From: Diploptera punctata
Lineage: Eukaryota > Arthropoda > Insecta > Blattodea > Blaberidae
Direction of reading: 5' to 3'
Length of the DNA: 64,000 nt
NCBI GenBank assembly: GCA_030220185.1
Contig: JASPKZ010007432.1
Location: 496,001-560,000 of the forward strand
Part shown: positions 60,374 through 64,000 of the stretch, one piece after another
Numbering within the stretch: the stretch's first letter is position 1
Layout: each line of letters starts with the position of its first letter
Notes under the pieces: model-generated
Database searches by the model: none
What the model saw: only the letters and a program-made list of their open reading frames with translations
What the model was told of the DNA's origin: nothing
Translations under genes and position numbers: made by a program

Positions 60374-60396
60374 CTGTGCCAAAGAATAACATTAAT

Positions 60397-61511
60397 ATTT
60401 AATTTTAGGAAGTTATATTTTGAGGTTATTTTAATTATATTATTTTTGGTCTGGACATCTTACCTCAATATTAATGTTGATTTGTTCTTGAACATGTTTC
60501 AAAACAATTCTGTTTTATCTTCAGCTTTCCCAGACTGGTTTTATTTATGTTGCATTATGTTGCACCACCTGGATGTCGATGTCAGCTCCATCCTGTGGTT
60601 GGCCAAAGAACCTCCAAACAAGGTCACCCTCCATCGGAATATCAAAATTCATAACTCTGTTTCTGTTCTTCTGAATATAAATTTTTTCCCAAATAGTCAG
60701 CTCGTTTGTATTTTCTAACTGTTTTAATAATTTAGTGTCTGAATTGATATTATGTTTTTCAGACCAAACATGAGCAGCAACTGCAGATTTTTCAATTTCT
60801 CCATTTTTAATATTTCTTATGTGTTCTTTGGTTCTAATTTTTAGGTTTCTTTTTGTTTTCCCTATATATATCTTTTCACAACCCATGCATTCAATTTGAT
60901 ATATTCCTGACTTTTTATTTTTATCAGTTTTTTCATTTTTGTTGGTTTTTATTAGTTTATTTAAACTGTAGTTATTAATACAGTTTAAATAAACTAATAA
61001 AAACCAACAAAAATGAAAAAACTGATAAAAATAAAAAGTCAGGAATATATCAAATTGAATGCATGGGTTGTGAAAAGATATATATAGGGAAAACAAAAAG
61101 AAACCTAAAAATTAGAACCAAAGAACACATAAGAAATATTAAAAATGGAGAAATTGAAAAATCTGCAGTTGCTGCTCATGTTTGGTCTGAAAAACATAAT
61201 ATCAATTCAGACACTAAATTATTAAAACAGTTAGAAAATACAAACGAGCTGACTATTTGGGAAAAAATTTATATTCAGAAGAACAGAAACAGAGTTATGA
61301 ATTTTGATATTCCGATGGAGGGTGACCTTGTTTGGAGGTTCTTTGGCCAACCACAGGATGGAGCTGACATCGACATCCAGGTGGTGCAACATAATGCAAC
61401 ATAAATAAAACCAGTCTGGGAAAGCTGAAGATAAAACAGAATTGTTTTGAAACATGTTCAAGAACAAATCAACATTAATATTGAGGTAAGATGTCCAGAC
61501 CAAAATAATAT
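60397..61511. mobile_element. 1.1-kb Penelope-like palindrome, 12-bp target duplication
   Basis: AATAACATTAAT at 60385-60396 and 61512-61523. Arms of about 540 bp on each side of 60970 are nearly identical in inverted orientation; each encodes the complete GIY-YIG end (the 90 residues read across 60446-60718 are matched exactly by 61503-61231). Hammerhead-like cores lie at 61425-61453 (plus) and 60495-60524 (minus). RT is absent. Confidence 0.9.
61063..61404 (+). CDS. GIY-YIG endonuclease domain, right arm
   Basis: 113 open codons from MGCEKIYIGKTKRNLKIRTK to DIQVVQHNAT. The left arm encodes the same on the minus strand (60545 to about 60900). Identity of the arms means recent duplication or ongoing gene conversion. 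Key residues (Tyr-Ile-Gly, Arg of RTKEH, Glu of WEKIYIQ) are intact. Confidence 0.75.
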   Translation: MGCEKIYIGKTKRNLKIRTKEHIRNIKNGEIEKSAVAAHVWSEKHNINSDTKLLKQLENTNELTIWEKIYIQKNRNRVMNFDIPMEGDLVWRFFGQPQDGADIDIQVVQHNAT

Positions 61512-61548
61512 AATAACATTAATCCCCATAAAAATTATTCAGTGGCGA

Positions 61549-61577
61549 CAATATATATATATATATATATATATATA
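61549..61577 (+). repeat. (TA)n microsatellite
   Basis: About 14 TA units; simple repeat. Confidence 0.9.
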
Positions 61578-61688
61578 CATTTTTTAACTTACAGGGAGCA
61601 ATAATTAATCCTCTGCTAGAGAGACGGTCAGGAACTTAATCAGATGGTTAAATAAGTGGTAGTAGTAATCTATTTTGAAAAAAAAATT

Positions 61689-61752
61689 AACACTTGAACT
61701 GTGGATCTCTCGTTCTCCGTAAGAGGATGCTATCCATTACACTATTCAAGCT
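61689..61752 (-). repeat. tRNA-like module, family 2
   Basis: AATAGTGTAATGGATAGCAT and the anticodon arm CATCCTC-TTACGGA-GAACGAG are still visible; the T-arm is shortened. Right flank CATTTCTTTCTACATATACA matches 29330 and 37580. Confidence 0.65.
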
Positions 61753-61852
61753 ATGACACAAACGTTAACATTTCTTTCTACATATACAATTCTCAAATCG
61801 TCTGAAGGCAGACAGACGACACTACCAACAGCCAATGGCCGGATTCTATTAA

Positions 61853-62888
61853 CCCATTGGAGACTTTTAACGAGTCTCCCTCGTGAGCAGGTAGAAAGTC
61901 CAAACAGCCCCACAACGAGGTAGACTCGTTGTTGTGTTATAACTTCCACTGTAAGACGTTAGGTTTCTTTAGTGGTTTACATTTTCGGTTCACCATCAGT
62001 AAAATGTGTTGTTTGTTTATGTAAAGTAAATATGTATAGGCCTAGTGTATTGTATAGTTTATTTTAGTTATTATTTATAGAATAGTAGACTATAGTTGTA
62101 GGCATTTATTACGGTAAAATATAAGTGAATATAAATTCAGTGCTTATTTGTTAAAATTCATAGTTTTAAAATTAATTTTTTTTTCTTGCAATATGTGCGT
62201 AAATAGGAGAGAACGTATTGCTTTTGAGAAACTAAGTGAAGTAGTGGATGAAATATTATGTGACAGTGATTGTAGTGAATTATTATGGAACGAAGATTCG
62301 GACGATTGAAATAATATACAGTGACAACGTAACCGTGCATGCTACTGATGGTAGAAATATTAGGTGAGTTTCGTCCAGTTTTTATCTATAGTATTTTATA
62401 ATTTACAGGTCGATATATAACTATGATAATTAAAGAATATACGAAGAACTTTTCCTGATTTTATAATGTATAGGTCTATGCTTATTTTATTTCATATATT
62501 TATTTTTATTATGTACAGTATTATATTGCGTTTGTTATTTTTTTCGGTCTTGTTTGAACATATGATTTGTGTTTACTTTCAAGGCAATGTCCGAGAACTT
62601 TTACAAAAAGATGGTTTCTGAATTGTTTGTCAACTTTCACAGCCTTGAAAATAACAAAACATAACGGTTTACAATGCACAAAAGAGGGTAGCAGGTAGGC
62701 CACATTCCTTTGCTATTCGTAAAAGTACAAGATACTAAAAGAAATTCAGGGGTAAACAAAATATCTGAAATCATAAGTGATAGAACAGAGTATGTGTATT
62801 TAAAGTCCAGCGCAGCCGAGTAGCGGCGCGGAGATTTAAATGGGTTCCCAGTGAACATGCTAGGCACTTTAAACGTGTCTCCAATGGG
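61853..62888. mobile_element. piggyBac-like element, non-autonomous
   Basis: TTAA at 61849-61852 and 62889-62892; ends CCCATTGGAGAC / GTCTCCAATGGG are perfect 12-bp inverted repeats. CCC starts and TTAA targets define piggyBac. Of coding sequence only a short plus frame is left (62193-62309, acidic, DEILCDSDCSELLWNEDSDD), which could be a transposase N-terminus. The DDD catalytic part is not seen. Confidence 0.75.
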
Positions 62889-62944
62889 TTAAAGAAGTAT
62901 TTTTAATGAGAATTTTACACTATCATTTAAGCAGTAAAGCTTAA

Positions 62945-63105
62945 TATTTTGATGTAATATTTTTAATTTAACACTTTCAAATAATGGACAATATTATTTT
63001 GAAAAGAAAAATTAATGCCTGAAGCTTCAGTCATTAATTTTTCTTTTCAAATAATATTGTCCAGTATTGGAAAGTGTTAAATTTAAAATATTACATAAAA
63101 AAGTA
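62945..63105. mobile_element. Palindrome built from family-2 tRNA-like flanks
   Basis: TTTTGAAAAGAAAAATTAATG and its complement meet at 63022-63034 (GCCTGAAGCTTCAG) with arms of about 75 bp. The arm sequence equals the flank of the tRNA-like module at 29185-29255, but the tRNA part is missing. Confidence 0.7.
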
Positions 63106-63289
63106 GTAATCTACATCTGTACATCCCCACATGGAGACAAGGGTGCTTCCTAATAGAAATTACTTAACCAAGGTAATTTAGTAATGCTTATTTCCCTACA
63201 GATGTCAGCAGACTTGTAGTTAGCACATCACCTCACAGAGACATCTAGCAGACAACTAAGGTATTACTTGGATGGGAAAGGCCATATAA

Positions 63290-63475
63290 TTTTGCTCAGT
63301 GGCTCTAATAGGCTTGAGGTTCTTTCATGAGTTCAAAAATATTCAGACTCGAGACCCATAACTAGAAGTCCCTTTTGAAGGACTTGTCCCTTGGATTTCA
63401 TGAGTTCAAAAATATTCAGACTCGAGACCCATAACTAGAAGTCCCTTTTGAAGGACTTGTCCCTTGGATTTTTAG
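63290..63475 (-). mobile_element. SINE tail of the 29719 type with 71-bp tandem duplication
   Basis: TTCATGAGTTCAAAAATATT starts both copies (63326 and 63397); each runs to TTGTCCCTTGGATTT, and the two look identical. GGACTTGTCC and GAGGTTCTTTCATGAG match the tail of the SINE at 29719 on the opposite strand. Confidence 0.7.
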
Positions 63476-63479
63476 TAGT

Positions 63480-64000
63480 AGTAATAATAGGACTTCATTA
63501 GAGTAAAAATATAGAATAGTACAAAATAATTTCCAAATGGATTGCACAGGCAGAAAGCTGTTTGTGCTTGTGACAGTCCATATCAATATATCAATGTTTA
63601 ATAATAATACAAGTCAAAACAATAAATAATATTATAATTACAAACAAAACAATTGAGCTAAGTTTTAAAATTAAATAATATTATGTAGTACCCATAATAA
63701 TTACACTTTGTTTATATATTTATTTATCACAAATGAGTGCAGTTCTTATTTGTTACATCTTCTCCAAAATTCAGCACAAATTTCATGAATTTTATGATTG
63801 ATTAAACCATAAATTTAATCAATCAACAAATTTAATCATGCTGAATTATACATGCCAGGATGCTTTTTATTTCAGAACATTCATTGTATAAGTCATATTA
63901 TAACTCTTTCAGCAATTATTACTGAGCCTTCTAGAATTTCTCACAGATTAGAATGTGTAGAAGTTGATTACAATTAACTTTCAGAAAATTGAAGTTTAGT
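63480..64000. other. No feature recognised
   Basis: AT-rich sequence with short inverted stretches (for example AATTTAATCAT near 63810-63840), no coding or repeat family I can support. An upstream FAS exon was looked for and not found. Confidence 0.4.

Noticed and set aside
61500..64000. Upstream FAS exons (KS/MAT)
   Set aside because: Searched the minus strand for the usual motifs (GHS.GE, cysteine active-site context) and saw none; they must lie beyond the window.

Overview
This is a transposon-saturated, AT-rich animal (almost certainly insect) nuclear window. The evidence is one intron-rich host gene whose protein matches insect fatty acid synthase, surrounded by Penelope-like retroelements, RTE/RNase H-type LINEs, mariner/Tc1, PIF/Harbinger and piggyBac-like DNA elements, tRNA-derived SINEs and an LTR retrotransposon. 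Low GC, GT-AG splice sites and 0.1-9.5 kb introns all fit. I cannot name the species; a large-genome insect is the best guess.

Host gene: eleven minus-strand exons (60373 down to 10211) join in consistent phase and follow animal fatty acid synthase (FAS) in order. They cover the post-acyltransferase linker, the dehydratase (DH) domain, the pseudo-methyltransferase/linker region, the pseudo-ketoreductase region and the first strand of the enoylreductase. The start (KS, MAT) lies to the right of the window and the end (ER, KR, ACP, TE) beyond the left part. Both DH catalytic positions are substituted (His to Tyr, Asp to Glu), and one exon carries a frameshift, so this is either a neofunctionalised paralog or a decaying one.

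Layout: 1-410 old repeat; 438-5976 gag-only LTR retrotransposon with 4-bp target duplication; 6-10 kb fold-backs and a decayed transposase-like gene; 10-15 kb FAS exons and Penelope-like fold-backs; 14.7-22.7 kb LINE pieces and arrays of a tRNA-like module; 22.7-31.7 kb FAS exons, Harbinger MITE, a relic of a multicopy protein gene, and Penelope-like copies; 31.7-36.7 kb two Tc1/mariner relics, LINE, Harbinger MITE; 36.7-46.3 kb more Penelope-like elements, piggyBac-like MITE, FAS exons; 47-55 kb LINEs and a nearly intact mariner; 55-61.5 kb Penelope-like copies including a 1.1-kb palindrome set against a FAS splice acceptor; 61.8-62.9 kb a piggyBac-like element.

Main discovery-type signal: the tails of the Penelope-like elements repeatedly contain a hammerhead-ribozyme-like fold (CTGANGA, hairpin, GAAAC, tiny stem III, cleavable NUH triplet, matching stem I). 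Paired stems are kept although their sequence differs between families. The same folds occur in tiny fold-back insertions of about 185-400 bp with exact 11-13-bp target duplications, i.e. retrozyme-like non-autonomous elements. Hammerheads in Penelope-like elements are already known; the density, diversity and small fold-back forms here deserve attention.
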